A DNA stretch of 44,456 nucleotides. It comes from Candidatus Peregrinibacteria bacterium CG1_02_54_53 (GTDB lineage Bacteria > Patescibacteriota > Gracilibacteria > Peribacterales > Peribacteraceae). The stretch spans positions 1 to 44,456 of the forward strand of contig MNWP01000016.1 of the NCBI GenBank assembly GCA_001872575.1, written 5' to 3'. Made by a program: the position numbers and the translations under genes. The notes under the pieces are model-generated. The model was not told the origin of the DNA, made no database searches, and worked only from the letters and a program-made list of their open reading frames with translations. This document shows positions 22,076 through 29,690 of the stretch, piece by piece. Position 1 is the stretch's first letter. The number at the start of each line of letters is the position of its first letter.

Positions 22076-24538
22076 ATGATGATTTCTCGCAGAGTTCTTT
22101 CCGGTGTCGTGATCTGTACGATTCTGTTTGCGAGCGCACCGTCCTCTTCGTTTGCGCTGGCATTCACGGATGTGCGATCGGGGGTCACACCGTACGCCCG
22201 TGCGATCGAGGCACTGAAAGCCGATGGAGTGATTCAGGGCTACGACGACGGATCGTTCAAGCCCTCACTTACCATCAACCGCGCTGAATTCCTGAAAATC
22301 ATTCTCGAAAGTCGCGGAGGCGAGTTTTCCGGCGCCAATTGTTTCCCCGATGTGTACGACGCGTGGTTTGCCCCGTATGTCTGTACGGCCAAAGAGGAAG
22401 GGATTGTGGAGGGATATCCCGATGGGACATTCAGGCCCGAGCAGACCATCACCTTTGTTGAGGCCGCGAAGATTCTCTCGCTGGCTTACAGGCAGCAGGT
22501 ACAGAGTAGCGGAGAGTGGTACGAGGGCTATGCACGTGCACTCGAGAGTTCCAAGGCCATCCCCACATCGGTGGCAGGGCTCACCAATCAGGTGACACGC
22601 GGTGAGATGGCGGAAATGATGTGGCGACTCACGGAAGGGATCACCGATCAGCCGACCAAGGGATTTTTGAACGTGAAGTATCCGTCTCTTGCAATCAATC
22701 TTTCTTCGGAACAACCGCAGAGGGCCAAGAGCTGTGCCGATCTCGAGGCGTTTGCCGAGGAGTCGCAGCGTTCGGGCATGTGGGGGGGTGAGCGGATGAT
22801 GATGGATGGCATGGCGGTGCCGACATCGGGTGCCATGCCCCCGCAGGCGGCCACGTTGAACGAAGCCGAATCTGCCGACTACTCACAGACAAACGTGCAG
22901 GTTGCAGGAGTGGATGAATCGGATATCGTGAAGACCGACGGCACGTATCTCTATGCCGTGCAGGGCGATGTCATTCGCATCATTCGTGCGGTTCCTGCAG
23001 CCGAGATGGCGGTGGTGAGCATCATGGATCTCCATGATGCGACGTTTTCGCCTACGGAATTGTACGTAGATGGCGATCAATTGGTGGTATTGGGGTCCGC
23101 CTGGCGCGAGCGGTCATTCCGCATCATGCAACAATCGATGATGCCGGACATCTATCCGTACCCGTATGGTCGTCAGCGTACCCAAGTGAGGATTTACGAT
23201 GTTGCTGATCGCGCGAATCCGAGATTGAGCCGAGAACTGGAATTTGATGGATCATTGGTTTCGAGCCGACGTATTGCCGATCGCATGTACCTGGTGATGA
23301 ATCGGGGTTTTCAGTGGATTCAGCCTCTTGAGGGGACTTCGAAGGATACGGATATTGTGCCGCTCTACACCGATTCGGCGCTCAACGTAACCGACCAGCC
23401 CGTTTCACTTTGTGGCGATGTGACGATTCTGCCGCATACGCCGCAGCCGCAGTACCTGATTGTGGCGGTGGTGCCGTTGGGCAGCCCCACGGCGGAGGTG
23501 CAGAAAGAGGTCGTGGTCGGCTCGGCGCAAAATCTGTACGTCTCGACGGACAATCTCTATGTTTCCTCGACCGATTGGCGGTACTTCTGGCGCGATGGCG
23601 GCGGCAATTCTGACGAGCAAACACATCTCTACCGCTTTGCCCTCACATCCGGTGGTGTGGAGTTCAAGGCGAAGGGTGCCGTGCCCGGACGCATTCTCAA
23701 TCAGTTCTCGATGGATCAGCACGAACAGAGTTTTCGCGTGGCCACCACCGTGGGGCAGCTGTGGGATTCTTCACATCCGTCGAGCAACAATCTCTTCGTT
23801 CTCAATTTGAACCTTGAGCGTGTAGGAGCCATCGAGAATATCGCTCCCGGCGAGCAGATCTACTCCGTACGGTTCATGGGTGACCGTACATATATGGTGA
23901 CGTTCAAAAATACCGATCCTTTCTTCGTGATCGATACCGGTGACCCGCGTAATCCCCGTATTCTCGGTAAGCTCAAGATTCCCGGCTACAGCGACTACCT
24001 GCATCCCTACGACGAGACGCACATCCTCGGTTTCGGTAAGGAGGCTGTGGATTCCAAAGAGGGGAATTTCGCTTGGTATCAGGGCATGAAGGTCGCGCTC
24101 TTCGATGTCACGGATCCCGGCAATCCTCTGGAGATGAGTAAGGTAGTGATCGGTGATCGCGGCACGCAGAGTCCGCTCCTGCACAATCATAAAGCACTTC
24201 TCTTTGACCGCGAGCGGAACCTGCTGGCCTTCCCCGTATCGGTGGCGAAAATCTCTGATTCGGTGAAGCGTGAAGGGTCGTGGGATTTTCCCGCATACGG
24301 CGACACCGTGTTCCAGGGGGCATACGTCTACAACGTCGACCTACAGAACGGACTTTCTCTTCGTGGCACGGTCACACACTACGGCGAGGATGACATCATG
24401 AAATCAGGCAGTTACCTCTACGGCAAAGATATCGAGCGCATTGTGCGTATCGGCGGCTCGCTCCTCACCGTGGGTCAGGACAGGGTGGTGAGCTCCGGTG
24501 AGACGGCGCTGCAGGAGGAGGGGAAAGTCATCTACTGA
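22076..24538 (+). CDS. Exported SLH-domain protein with C-terminal beta-propeller
   Basis: The 820-aa product has a signal peptide (MMISRRVLSGVVICTILFAS), then two clear S-layer homology repeats and part of a third (about 30-190). Landmarks are FTDVRSGVTPYARAIEAL, GYDDGSFKPSLTINRAEF, and GYPDGTFRPEQTITFVEA. After a Met/Gly-rich linker, a beta-propeller of the type that begins NVQVAGVDESDIVKTDG fills about 275-800. SLH repeats anchor proteins to pyruvylated cell-wall polymers, so this protein is expected at the cell surface. The propeller probably binds ligands or partners; its function is unknown. The gene ends at a strong hairpin terminator. Confidence 0.88.
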   Translation: MMISRRVLSGVVICTILFASAPSSSFALAFTDVRSGVTPYARAIEALKADGVIQGYDDGSFKPSLTINRAEFLKIILESRGGEFSGANCFPDVYDAWFAPYVCTAKEEGIVEGYPDGTFRPEQTITFVEAAKILSLAYRQQVQSSGEWYEGYARALESSKAIPTSVAGLTNQVTRGEMAEMMWRLTEGITDQPTKGFLNVKYPSLAINLSSEQPQRAKSCADLEAFAEESQRSGMWGGERMMMDGMAVPTSGAMPPQAATLNEAESADYSQTNVQVAGVDESDIVKTDGTYLYAVQGDVIRIIRAVPAAEMAVVSIMDLHDATFSPTELYVDGDQLVVLGSAWRERSFRIMQQSMMPDIYPYPYGRQRTQVRIYDVADRANPRLSRELEFDGSLVSSRRIADRMYLVMNRGFQWIQPLEGTSKDTDIVPLYTDSALNVTDQPVSLCGDVTILPHTPQPQYLIVAVVPLGSPTAEVQKEVVVGSAQNLYVSTDNLYVSSTDWRYFWRDGGGNSDEQTHLYRFALTSGGVEFKAKGAVPGRILNQFSMDQHEQSFRVATTVGQLWDSSHPSSNNLFVLNLNLERVGAIENIAPGEQIYSVRFMGDRTYMVTFKNTDPFFVIDTGDPRNPRILGKLKIPGYSDYLHPYDETHILGFGKEAVDSKEGNFAWYQGMKVALFDVTDPGNPLEMSKVVIGDRGTQSPLLHNHKALLFDRERNLLAFPVSVAKISDSVKREGSWDFPAYGDTVFQGAYVYNVDLQNGLSLRGTVTHYGEDDIMKSGSYLYGKDIERIVRIGGSLLTVGQDRVVSSGETALQEEGKVIY

Positions 24539-24550
24539 GCCTCCTGCAAC

Positions 24551-24602
24551 AAAAAAAGGCGGCCGTTTGCCCTGCATCCAGTCGAAGGGTGGCCGCCTTT
24601 TT
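24551..24602. terminator. Strong bidirectional intrinsic terminator
   Basis: AAAAAAAGGCGGCC and GGCCGCCTTTTT form a 12-bp or longer stem bordered by A- and T-runs on both sides, between the convergent SLH/propeller and SerA-like genes. It should terminate both transcripts. Confidence 0.85.
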
Positions 24603-24606
24603 ACTC

Positions 24607-25905
24607 TCAGTCTGCGAAAGTGAGCAGGCGCGATTTGTAGGGATGGAGAGCCTCCTCAATGGCCCTTCGTATCTTCAGGGCCGTCGTCTCGGTTGCCTTC
24701 TCCATGTCCGCGACCGTCATCGCCAGTTGGTGATCGTCGAACTGCCCTCCTTCCACATTGGTCAGCTTCGCGATGTTCACGTGGTGTGCCGCGACAATGC
24801 CCGTGACAGTTGCGAGCACTCCGGGAACACTCTCGTGCGTGAGAGCCATGCGGATGATCGGCGTATGGTGCTCTCCGTTGCCGTTGCCGAATTCCCCCGA
24901 TTCCTCGTCCGGTTTCAGCCGCGGCAGGGTATGACCGGGAATATTCTCCGGATTGACGGTCGCCTGCTGGGCGAATTCGATCACGCGCTGCGCCGCTTCC
25001 AGCCCCAGTGCCTCCTCCGTTGCATCATCCGATGCTGCTGTGTGGCACGAACCGAAGAAATTTGGATGCCGTACGAGCTCTGCAAGCGCCGGATCTTTCT
25101 CGAACATATCTTTCTCTTCCAACCGGAACACGTCCGTGCCGACGAGCACACCTTTCTCTGTCATGGCCTGCACGAGTGCTTCGGTATCCACCACCGCTCC
25201 GCGCGCGGTATTGACGATGATGAGCCCCGGTTTCGCCAGTGCAAGGAGCTCGCGCGTGACAACAGGCTTCTTCCCGTCCACGTGAACGGAAACGGCGTCG
25301 ACCCGGCTCATGAGCTCCTCCAAACTCACTCTGCCGGGCAAATCGCGCTTGTCGGCAAAAATGATATCTTTGAAGTGCGGGCCAGCCATCGTCTCCAGCG
25401 TCTGACCAATACGTCCGCGCCCGATGATGCCGAGCGTCATCGTCTTGGTATTGAGCGGCTTCACCTCGGGCAGTTTTTTGGCCCACTCACCTTTCCGCAG
25501 ATGCTGCATGTTCTGCGGCATTTTGCGCGCGAGGGCGAGCAGCAGCATGAGTGCGTGCTGTGCGACGGGTTCCGAGCTGGGTCCGGGTGTACTGACGGTC
25601 GAGATACCTCTTCGTGCAGCACGACCTTTGTGAATGTTGTCGTGTCCCACGCCCGCGCGGGCGATCACTTCGACGTTTGGATGCCGTTCATCGAAATCCG
25701 GATCTTCGAGGAATTGCGATTTCTTATCGCTGCGAATGAGCACGCCGCGTGCCCGAAGCGCGTCGCGCGTGATTTCGACGCCGGAGGCCTGTGCGAGTTT
25801 GTCGATTGCCGCCGGGCTGGTGACATCGCGCGGCTCGACCGGAAAGGGGACGATGTTGCCGTCCGGCGCGATATCGCCGCGGTACTGTGGAGCTTGGGTC
25901 ACCAT
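24607..25905 (-). CDS. serA: D-3-phosphoglycerate dehydrogenase-like 2-hydroxyacid dehydrogenase
   Basis: This enzyme would oxidise 3-phosphoglycerate with NAD as the first step of serine synthesis. The 432-aa product shows the substrate-binding Arg in IARAGVGHDNI, the dinucleotide fold GIIGRGRIGQ (about 156-165), NTARGAVVDTEAL, and the catalytic His in GSCHTAASDDATEE. A C-terminal ACT domain (about 350-425; THESVPGVLATVTGIVAAHHVNIAKL) is an amino-acid sensor in SerA enzymes. The usual SNAVAE-like nucleotide clamp (here SSEPVAQHALMLLLAL) is present. Other SerA-family hydroxyacid dehydrogenases are possible. No serB or serC lies nearby. The gene is isolated between two terminators. Confidence 0.87.
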   Translation of the reverse strand: MVTQAPQYRGDIAPDGNIVPFPVEPRDVTSPAAIDKLAQASGVEITRDALRARGVLIRSDKKSQFLEDPDFDERHPNVEVIARAGVGHDNIHKGRAARRGISTVSTPGPSSEPVAQHALMLLLALARKMPQNMQHLRKGEWAKKLPEVKPLNTKTMTLGIIGRGRIGQTLETMAGPHFKDIIFADKRDLPGRVSLEELMSRVDAVSVHVDGKKPVVTRELLALAKPGLIIVNTARGAVVDTEALVQAMTEKGVLVGTDVFRLEEKDMFEKDPALAELVRHPNFFGSCHTAASDDATEEALGLEAAQRVIEFAQQATVNPENIPGHTLPRLKPDEESGEFGNGNGEHHTPIIRMALTHESVPGVLATVTGIVAAHHVNIAKLTNVEGGQFDDHQLAMTVADMEKATETTALKIRRAIEEALHPYKSRLLTFAD

Positions 25906-25921
25906 GGAAGAAAGAGGGAAA

Positions 25922-25960
25922 ATAAATAAAAAATCACCCCCGGTTTTTCGGCGGGGGTGA
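25922..25960 (-). terminator. Intrinsic terminator of the flippase-like gene
   Basis: On the minus strand TCACCCCCG and CGGGGGTGA form a 9-bp stem followed by TTTTTTATTTATT. It ends transcription from the gene at 26140-27111 before the SerA-like gene. The 26 kb gap (25961-26139) shows no supported gene. Confidence 0.8.
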
Positions 25961-26139
25961 CGCGTGCATGGAATCTACGGACGTTCGATCATGCGCTGAT
26001 ACCCCCTGCTAAGGAGCAGCAGGAGGACACAGGGGAGCAGGAAAGGACGTACGCAGAATTCACGATGTCATGCTGCCATGGCGTGTCGTCTCTGTCAAAA
26101 GGCTCATCACGAATACCGTGGAACTCTGATGAAATCATG

Positions 26140-27111
26140 TCATCGTTTCTTTTCGCCAGAATCATGCCGAAATGAGCGAATGGCGACGGTTTGCTCACCG
26201 AGGAGCGGCACGGCCAACAAGAGAGGAAGAACGTAATACAAGCCTCGGTATGCCAGCAGGAGGCCGAAGATTTTGGATGCGGGAATTTCGGTCGGAAGCA
26301 GGTGCAGAATGGTAGCTTCGAACACGCCCAGTCCGCCGGGCGTATTGCTCAGCACGCCGAGATTATGGGCAAGCATGAAAACGCTCACGAAGATCGGAAA
26401 GGACATACGTGCCTCGTGCGGGAGCAGTACATACAAAATGCCGGCTTCGACGATCCAATCGATGGATCCCAGAAGAACCTGAAGAATGCTTGCGCGCAGG
26501 TGCGGCGGTGTGAATTTCCAGTGGAATATACGCAATGTCTTCTGACGTGCGCAGAGCACGAAGTACATGCTACATCCTGCAAGCAGCATCACGCCCATGG
26601 CTTTGGGCCACCATGCCATATGTTCCGAGACTTCCATCGGATCGAGCAGGAGTGAAACGCCCGTCAGCAGAAAGAAGGCCACTCCGAATGCGAGCGAGAA
26701 GAGCAAGAACATCTTTGCGATTTGCTTGGCATTCAATCCCAACAGAGAAAAGAGCCGATAGCGCATGGCGGATCCGCCGAAGAAGCCGGCGTTGTACTGA
26801 ATGGTGATACCGATGAATGACGGCACCAACATACGGAAATAGCTCACGCGTTTTCCTGCAAAATGAGCGGCAATCGTATCCATTGCCGCCACCAATAGAA
26901 AATTGACCCCAATGAGCAGCAGCGCCCACCCGACCTGCGAAGGGGGGATTTCCATAATGCTTCGCACAATCTCACGGGGATGGTGACCGGCGAGCGCCTT
27001 GCGAATCGCCCACACGGCAATGAGCAGGAGAAGAAGGCTAACAAAGGCCGACAGAAGTCTGCGTGTGCGTTGGCGCATCAGGCTTTCAAAGCATAGCGCA
27101 AGAGATTTCAT
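26140..27111 (-). CDS. Flippase-like integral membrane protein (LPG synthase TM family)
   Basis: The 323-aa product has about eight hydrophobic segments and the hallmarks of the UPF0104/AglD-like family: an N-terminal basic stretch then LLSAFVSLLLLLIAVWAI, the QYNAGFFGGSAMRYRLF motif (about 103-119), and NTPGGLGVFEATILHLL (about 255-271). Members include the flippase domain of MprF and proteins beside lipid-carrier glycosylation genes. It has no catalytic synthase domain. Movement of a polyprenyl- or phospholipid-linked substrate across the membrane is the family-level expectation; the substrate is unknown. A terminator follows the gene. Confidence 0.85.
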   Translation of the reverse strand: MKSLALCFESLMRQRTRRLLSAFVSLLLLLIAVWAIRKALAGHHPREIVRSIMEIPPSQVGWALLLIGVNFLLVAAMDTIAAHFAGKRVSYFRMLVPSFIGITIQYNAGFFGGSAMRYRLFSLLGLNAKQIAKMFLLFSLAFGVAFFLLTGVSLLLDPMEVSEHMAWWPKAMGVMLLAGCSMYFVLCARQKTLRIFHWKFTPPHLRASILQVLLGSIDWIVEAGILYVLLPHEARMSFPIFVSVFMLAHNLGVLSNTPGGLGVFEATILHLLPTEIPASKIFGLLLAYRGLYYVLPLLLAVPLLGEQTVAIRSFRHDSGEKKR

Positions 27112-27124
27112 GTGTCGTGGATAG

Positions 27125-27138
27125 TCGAGCGGGCGAGC
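27125..27138 (-). repeat. Distal copy of the tRNA-Gly 3' end
   Basis: GCTCGCCCGCTCGA on the minus strand matches the last 14 nt of tRNA-Gly(TCC) except for one base in the CCA. Together with the copies at 27615, 27730 and 27844 it brackets the GIY-YIG gene. Confidence 0.5.
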
Positions 27139-27147
27139 ACGTTCGGC

Positions 27148-27402
27148 TCACGAGCACAGCGTATTCTTTAGCATGAACTTCAATGCCCGTTTTCCTGCTG
27201 TGGTTTTGAGATATTTCTCACGTCGAAGGACATCTCCTTTGTTTGTATAAGATTCGTAAAATATCAATTTCAGTGGTTTCCTGTTTTTTGTTGATGCGAC
27301 ATTGCCTTGGTTGTGAGCCTGGATTCGTTGTTCCAAGTTCAATGCATAACCAACATACAACTTCTTATCGGCTGCACTCTGGAGGACATAGACAAAATAC
27401 AT
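27148..27402 (-). CDS. GIY-YIG domain protein (UPF0213/YhbQ-like)
   Basis: The 84-aa single-domain protein starts MYFVYVLQSAADKKLYVGY, which is the GIY-YIG pair in its YVY/YVG form. It continues NLEQRIQAHNQG (conserved Arg and His), NRKPLKLIFYE and REKYLKTTAGKRAL (conserved Glu, Lys). Such small stand-alone GIY-YIG proteins are widespread and presumed to nick or bind structured DNA; no partner domain is present. It lies between two copies of the tRNA-Gly 3' end (27125-27138 and 27615-27628), so it may ride on a small mobile or duplicated segment. Confidence 0.9.
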   Translation of the reverse strand: MYFVYVLQSAADKKLYVGYALNLEQRIQAHNQGNVASTKNRKPLKLIFYESYTNKGDVLRREKYLKTTAGKRALKFMLKNTLCS

Positions 27403-27449
27403 GGTGCGCGATTGTGCCCCAGTAGTAGTTGCTTCGCAACACTACAGGA

Positions 27450-27575
27450 CACTTCGTACACGTCGTGGGATTGGAGTTCGAAAATTGTGGCTGTTCCCTG
27501 TAGCAGATACTCGCAAGTTCGTATCGCTACAAGGCACTTCGTACATGCGCGGTATTGGAGTCCGGAAATTGTGGC
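27450..27575. repeat. Tandem 42-bp direct repeat
   Basis: CACTTCGTACA...ATTGGAGT(T/C)CG(A/G)AAATTGTGG occurs at 27450-27491 and 27535-27575, about 85 bp apart, with roughly seven differences. It is part of the 440-bp gene-free stretch between the GIY-YIG gene and tRNA-Gly. Confidence 0.6.
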
Positions 27576-27614
27576 GGTGTCAGGTAGTCACGGAGCGAAG
27601 CGACGTGTACTACG

Positions 27615-27843
27615 TGGAGCGGGCGAGCATCACGTCGCTGCGCTCCTCTGCACCGCCTTTCATCCTGCTCACTGTCTCGCTTCGCTCGTTGTTCGCGGCA
27701 TGAAACACTCCAACCTGCAAAATGCAGATTGGAGCGGGCGAGCACATTCGGCTTGCGGCCTCAGTACTGCCTTTCATCCGATTCACTGCGTCACTTTGTT
27801 CCTTGCTCATCGCATGAAAGCTCCAGAATTGCTGAGGCAATTT
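27615..27843 (-). repeat. Two ~115-bp repeats, each starting with the tRNA-Gly 3' end
   Basis: Units begin at 27615 and 27730 with TGGAGCGGGCGAGC, identical to the tRNA end at 27844-27857, at spacings of 115 and 114 bp. Within the units the blocks GCCTTTCATCC, TCACTG and CGCATGAAA recur in order. No open frame with coding character lies here. Confidence 0.7.
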
Positions 27844-27918
27844 TGGAGCGGGCGAGCGGAATCGAACCGCCGTCACCAGGTTGGAAACCTGGGGTAATAG
27901 CCATTATACGACGCCCGC
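27844..27918 (-). tRNA. tRNA-Gly (anticodon TCC), CCA encoded
   Basis: Read on the minus strand, the acceptor stem GCGGGCG pairs with CGCCCGC (7 bp), the D arm is GTAT...TTAC, and the anticodon stem CCAGG/CCTGG holds the loop TTTCCAA. A T arm with TTCGATT and the discriminator T followed by genomic CCA complete it. The 75-nt length with CCA is normal. The TATAATGGCTAT segment is the usual D-arm and internal sequence, not a promoter. Confidence 0.96.
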
Positions 27919-27981
27919 AATGGTGCGATGGAGCAAGGTCTTCGCAGAGGATAGTGGGCTGATCGTCTCTTGTGAAGGTGC

Positions 27982-28272
27982 TCAGCGCTGGTTTTGATGC
28001 GAGACCCGCATGATTCTCTGAGGGTCGGGTTTTCTCCAAGGATGGCACGTCAGAAGTCTTTTGAGGGTCAACAGACCTCCGATGATCGCGCCACGTTCGC
28101 CAATGATCTGTTTGCCATACTCAGAGCACGTGGGCGCATGGCGACAGTAGCCGTATTGCCACAGATGCTTGAGAGGTCCGTGATCAGGTGAAAGCGTTTG
28201 CTGGTATGCCGTGATCGCAGTGATCAGTATCGTACGCGGCAGAAGCCAGACAACGACGAGGGGATTGCGCAT
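27982..28272 (-). CDS. yidD: Membrane protein insertion efficiency factor YidD
   Basis: The 96-aa product has the YidD pattern: a hydrophobic N-terminus (MRNPLVVVWLLPRTILI), AYQQTLSPDHGP, YGYCRHAPTCSEYG with its Cys residues, and TCHPWRKPDP. YidD acts at the inner face of the membrane with YidC. No yidC, rpmH or rnpA is adjacent, although those are its common neighbours. The frame is open to 28329, but the family N-terminus begins at the ATG at 28272. It is divergent from the small membrane protein at 28317. Confidence 0.93.
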   Translation of the reverse strand: MRNPLVVVWLLPRTILITAITAYQQTLSPDHGPLKHLWQYGYCRHAPTCSEYGKQIIGERGAIIGGLLTLKRLLTCHPWRKPDPQRIMRVSHQNQR

Positions 28273-28316
28273 CGGGATCGAGAACGATAGGCTACGCCCT
28301 ACGTTCTCCTCTGCCC

Positions 28317-28559
28317 ATGATTTCTGCAAGTGATCTTCTGCTCGGGATGGAATTCGCCATAGCCATCCTTGTTCTCATCGTGCTCTACCACGTTATTTTC
28401 ATTGTGGTGGACCTGCGCAAAGTGATGCGTCGTGTGGAGGAAATGACACAGGAGCTTGAAGATGTTCTCATGAAGCCGATTTCAATGGTTGATGCCATTC
28501 TGCAGTGGGTGCTTGATACGATTGAGCACACCAAGAAGAAACACAACAGGAAGGATTAG
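28317..28559 (+). CDS. Small single-span membrane protein
   Basis: Not recognised. The 80-aa product has one strong hydrophobic helix (about 10-32, EFAIAILVLIVLYHVIFIVV). A cytoplasmic amphipathic or coiled-coil stretch follows (DLRKVMRRVEEMTQELEDVL), then a basic end (HTKKKHNRKD). A TACGTT box about 8 nt ahead suggests a near-leaderless start. It lies back to back with yidD and is followed by a TTAGGG-type hairpin. Confidence 0.65.
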   Translation: MISASDLLLGMEFAIAILVLIVLYHVIFIVVDLRKVMRRVEEMTQELEDVLMKPISMVDAILQWVLDTIEHTKKKHNRKD

Positions 28560-28652
28560 GTTATAGGGTTAGGGTTAGGATTCGGTGATCAGGGGTCAAT
28601 TTTTGTTACTCAACATGCAAAAAAACATTCGTCCTAACCCTATCCCTAATCC
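28553..28652. repeat. TTAGGG-type inverted pair between convergent genes
   Basis: GGATTAGGTTATAGGGTTAGG with extra TTAGGG units (28553-28580) pairs with CCTAACCCTATCCCTAATCC (28633-28652), leaving a ~50-nt loop. It overlaps the last codon of the + gene and sits just before the end of the - gene, a likely bidirectional terminator. A related pair lies at 40474-40560. Confidence 0.6.
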
Positions 28653-28658
28653 TCTCTC

Positions 28659-29153
28659 CTATAAAATCGGCTGTTCGTCGATGAAGATTCGAACGAAAAG
28701 CCTCTTCACAACGTCGAATGACGATTCAAGGAGGGTGGCAAGCAGACGATTGAGCAGGCGAATGCGCGCGTACATCTTGTTCAGCTTGAACGCGGCTCCA
28801 GGTTTTCCTGACGAGGGGATCGAGCGAATTTGTTTGCGAAGCAGTCGCACTTCGGTACGGATCTTCTCTTGCAGTTTCTTCTGCATCACTTGCTCACTTG
28901 GCAAATTGGCAATTGCCTGATCGCGCGGAGATGCTGCACGTACTGCGCCGGAGGCGCCTGTCTGAAGTCTTCCTCCGGTACTCGTGCCATCTCCAGATTT
29001 GTCTTCGCCAATGCGCTCAGTCATCTGATCCATGAGGTTGAGCACATCGAGCAAACTAGTGACCGTGGCCGGCTGAGTCACCGTGAGCACCGGCTTGGGT
29101 GCAGTCGGGGCGATTTCGGTGTGTCTGTCTGGAGTGTTGCCTGCAACCATCAT
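28659..29153 (-). CDS. Hypothetical helical protein
   Basis: No family recognised. The 164-aa product has a Thr/Pro-rich N-terminal part (about 1-40), a helix (SLLDVLNLMDQMTERIGED), a Gly/Ser linker (about 52-75) and a long basic C-terminal helical region (about 85-155; LQEKIRTEVRLLRKQIRSI). It is soluble by appearance. The start at 29153 (or the adjoining ATG at 29150) is set by the strong promoter directly upstream; the longer frame to 29207 would run through that promoter. It converges with the small membrane protein gene. Confidence 0.65.
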   Translation of the reverse strand: MMVAGNTPDRHTEIAPTAPKPVLTVTQPATVTSLLDVLNLMDQMTERIGEDKSGDGTSTGGRLQTGASGAVRAASPRDQAIANLPSEQVMQKKLQEKIRTEVRLLRKQIRSIPSSGKPGAAFKLNKMYARIRLLNRLLATLLESSFDVVKRLFVRIFIDEQPIL

Positions 29154-29157
29154 CTCT

Positions 29158-29186
29158 ATTATCTCGCAAAATGGCGATAAAGTCAA
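29158..29186 (-). promoter_or_regulatory. Consensus promoter with leaderless start
   Basis: TTGACT (29181-29186) and GATAAT (29158-29163) are 17 nt apart, 5/6 matches each, and the ATG follows 4 nt after the -10. This is the best promoter in the window and supports leaderless translation of the gene at 28659-29153. Confidence 0.7.
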
Positions 29187-29345
29187 AGATTGGAAGGGTA
29201 CTCTCATCCCCGAGTATGGTGCTTGGTATAGTGATACGGCTATTCTCCACCCTATGACTAATACTCTCTTCCACCCTTCGGCTCGTCGCCTTCGCTTTGC
29301 TCAGGCTCCTCACTCAGGGCAGGCAACTCTTTTCCCATTCATGCT

Positions 29346-29690
29346 ATGACGGAGAAAACAATCTTCCACAGAATTAGAGATAAGGAGATTCCTGCGAGTA
29401 TCGTCTACGAAGATGACGAGGTGCTGGCGTTCAAAGATATTCATCCCAAAGCGCCGACACACCTGCTCTTCATTGCGAAGAAGGATGAAGATTTCGTTCC
29501 ATCCATTGACGATCTCACGGAAGAGACGGCTCACGTGCCCGGGCTTCTCATCCGTAAGGCGCAGAAATTCGCTCAGGAGCACGGTATCACCGGCTACCAG
29601 CTGAAGTTTCATGTCGGAAAGGGCGGGGGGCAGGAGGTGTTTTATTTGCATCTGCACTTTCTCAGTGAGCAGAAGTTGGCAGATGACTAA
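29346..29690 (+). CDS. HIT-family nucleotide-binding protein (Hint type)
   Basis: The 114-aa product matches Hint proteins along its length: FHRIRDKEIPASIVYEDDEVLAFKD, the His in KAPTHLLFIAKK, and VGKGGGQEVFYLHLHFL. The HIT triad HxHxH reads YxHxH: the first His is Tyr, while the second (the nucleophile in Hint1) and third remain. Hint enzymes hydrolyse adenosine phosphoramidates; activity here may be altered. It converges with the S1 gene, overlapping its stop by 4 nt. Confidence 0.92.
   Translation: MTEKTIFHRIRDKEIPASIVYEDDEVLAFKDIHPKAPTHLLFIAKKDEDFVPSIDDLTEETAHVPGLLIRKAQKFAQEHGITGYQLKFHVGKGGGQEVFYLHLHFLSEQKLADD

Noticed and set aside
24589-25929. 446-aa plus-strand frame opposite the SerA-like gene
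   Set aside because: Long because of the GC-rich codon pattern of the real gene; it would run through two terminators and has no family features.
27615-27743. Additional tRNA-Gly genes
   Set aside because: Only the 3' 14 nt match; no anticodon or D arm is present.
27420-27843. CRISPR array
   Set aside because: Units are degenerate and spaced at 85-115 bp, with no uniform spacers and no cas genes.
28553-28652. TTAGGG tracts as eukaryotic telomere contamination
   Set aside because: Units are few, imperfect, arranged as an inverted pair between bacterial genes, and occur twice in the window.
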